Source: Ensifer oleiphilus
GTDB lineage: Bacteria > Pseudomonadota > Alphaproteobacteria > Rhizobiales > Rhizobiaceae
Length of the DNA stretch: 64,000 nucleotides
Direction: 5' to 3'
NCBI RefSeq assembly: GCF_013371465.1
Contig: NZ_JABWDU010000003.1
Span: 930,001 to 994,000 of the forward strand
Program-made: the position numbers and the translations under genes
Shown here: piece by piece, positions 62,224 to 64,000 of the stretch
How the letters are laid out: every line of letters begins with the position of its first letter
Numbering within the stretch: the stretch's first letter is position 1
The notes under the pieces: model-generated
Told to the model about the DNA's origin: nothing
Databases searched by the model: none
Seen by the model: the letters and a program-made list of their open reading frames with translations, nothing else

Positions 62224-62412
62224 ATGCAACTGATGTCCATGCCGGCTGTTGCCGGCATATCCCTGGGCGTTGCGATCGCCAGCATCTTCTCTCGCAAGCA
62301 TCGTGGAAAGCCCATCGGCGAGAGGACCCTCGCCGCCCTGGGAAGTTTCCTGGCTACGCTTCTCGGGCTGCTTGCTCTCAACTTCGGAATCTTCTGCGTT
62401 CAGCAATCCTAG
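62224..62412 (+). CDS. Small membrane protein of unknown function
   Basis: A 62-residue protein with two hydrophobic segments (about residues 6-22 and 37-58) joined by a basic loop SRKHRGKPIGERT. AGGAT precedes the ATG by six bases. No family recognised; small inner-membrane proteins of this form are common in rhizobia. It is convergent with the ABC transporter gene on its right. Confidence 0.55.
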   Translation: MQLMSMPAVAGISLGVAIASIFSRKHRGKPIGERTLAALGSFLATLLGLLALNFGIFCVQQS

Positions 62413-62540
62413 CTGGACGCATTCAGGGCGTTGTCGATCACGGCTGGAGCAACCAGGCATGGGGCGCCGAACTCTACGGTGGGCAGGTGTTCGCGCGCCG
62501 AAGCGGCAATCGCTGCCGAAGAACCGCCCGACGTGTCCGG

Positions 62541-64000
<1,460 letters not shown>

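Overview
The window looks like a secondary replicon (chromid) of a Rhizobiales alphaproteobacterium, most probably Ensifer/Sinorhizobium. Codon use is GC-rich throughout. It carries minCDE and a cyoABCD quinol oxidase operon, which in Sinorhizobium meliloti are both on the pSymB chromid. It is dominated by catabolic operons, ABC transporters and one-component regulators. I see no ribosomal protein genes, rRNA, tRNA, insertion sequence, phage gene or CRISPR array. The replicon assignment is inference from gene content.

Layout. 1-1.0 kb: the end of an HD-GYP protein and a YCII protein. 1.1-4.8 kb: an adenine-deaminase-type amidohydrolase with a membrane protein and a divergent LysR regulator. 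4.8-10.5 kb: a nitroreductase-marR operon, a PaiB-like/GNAT pair divergent from a MocR regulator, and an L-2-hydroxyglutarate-oxidase-like flavoprotein. 10.5-12.5 kb: minCDE behind a perfect CtrA box. 12.8-16.1 kb: two small exported proteins, an SDR, and a Crp/Fnr regulator flanked by two palindromes, followed by a phospholipid-methyltransferase-like gene. 16.2-21.2 kb: cyoABCD plus a SURF1 assembly factor. 21.5-27.6 kb: two MFS transporters, LysR and TetR regulators, an SDR lacking the catalytic Tyr, a tautomerase and a DUF2809 protein. 28.1-32.5 kb: a giant autotransporter with eight cadherin-like repeats and a CtrA box upstream. 32.8-35.5 kb: ilvD divergent from a LysR gene. 35.6-39.4 kb: an Lrp regulator divergent from a class V PLP enzyme, a persulfide-dioxygenase-like protein and a TauE/SafE exporter, which together read as a route from thiol sulfur to exported sulfite. 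39.5-43.0 kb: an RpiR regulator, a DUF899 protein, a DnaQ-type exonuclease and an orphan response regulator. 43.1-53.5 kb: a hexuronate/aldonate catabolic locus with GntR regulator, sugar ABC transporter, SDR, two different UxuA paralogues, SMP-30 lactonase, mutarotase and RraA-like protein. 53.6-58.5 kb: RNase H, a cysteine-bearing small protein, a two-component system next to an exported HbpS/GlcG protein, a 34-residue small ORF and a DUF1127 protein. 58.6-64 kb: an APH(3')-type phosphotransferase, a VOC protein, an ArsR/AHSA1 pair, small proteins, and a double-ATPase peptide ABC subunit cut by the right edge.

The most distinctive signals are regulatory. There are three exact CtrA boxes (TTAA-N7-TTAAC), in front of minCDE, the autotransporter and a 69-residue unknown protein. 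There are paired operators for the TetR, GntR, MarR and Crp-type regulators. No complete, clearly novel defence or mobile system was found. The sulfur operon, the CtrA-linked adhesin and the HbpS-linked two-component system are the best candidates for under-described biology.
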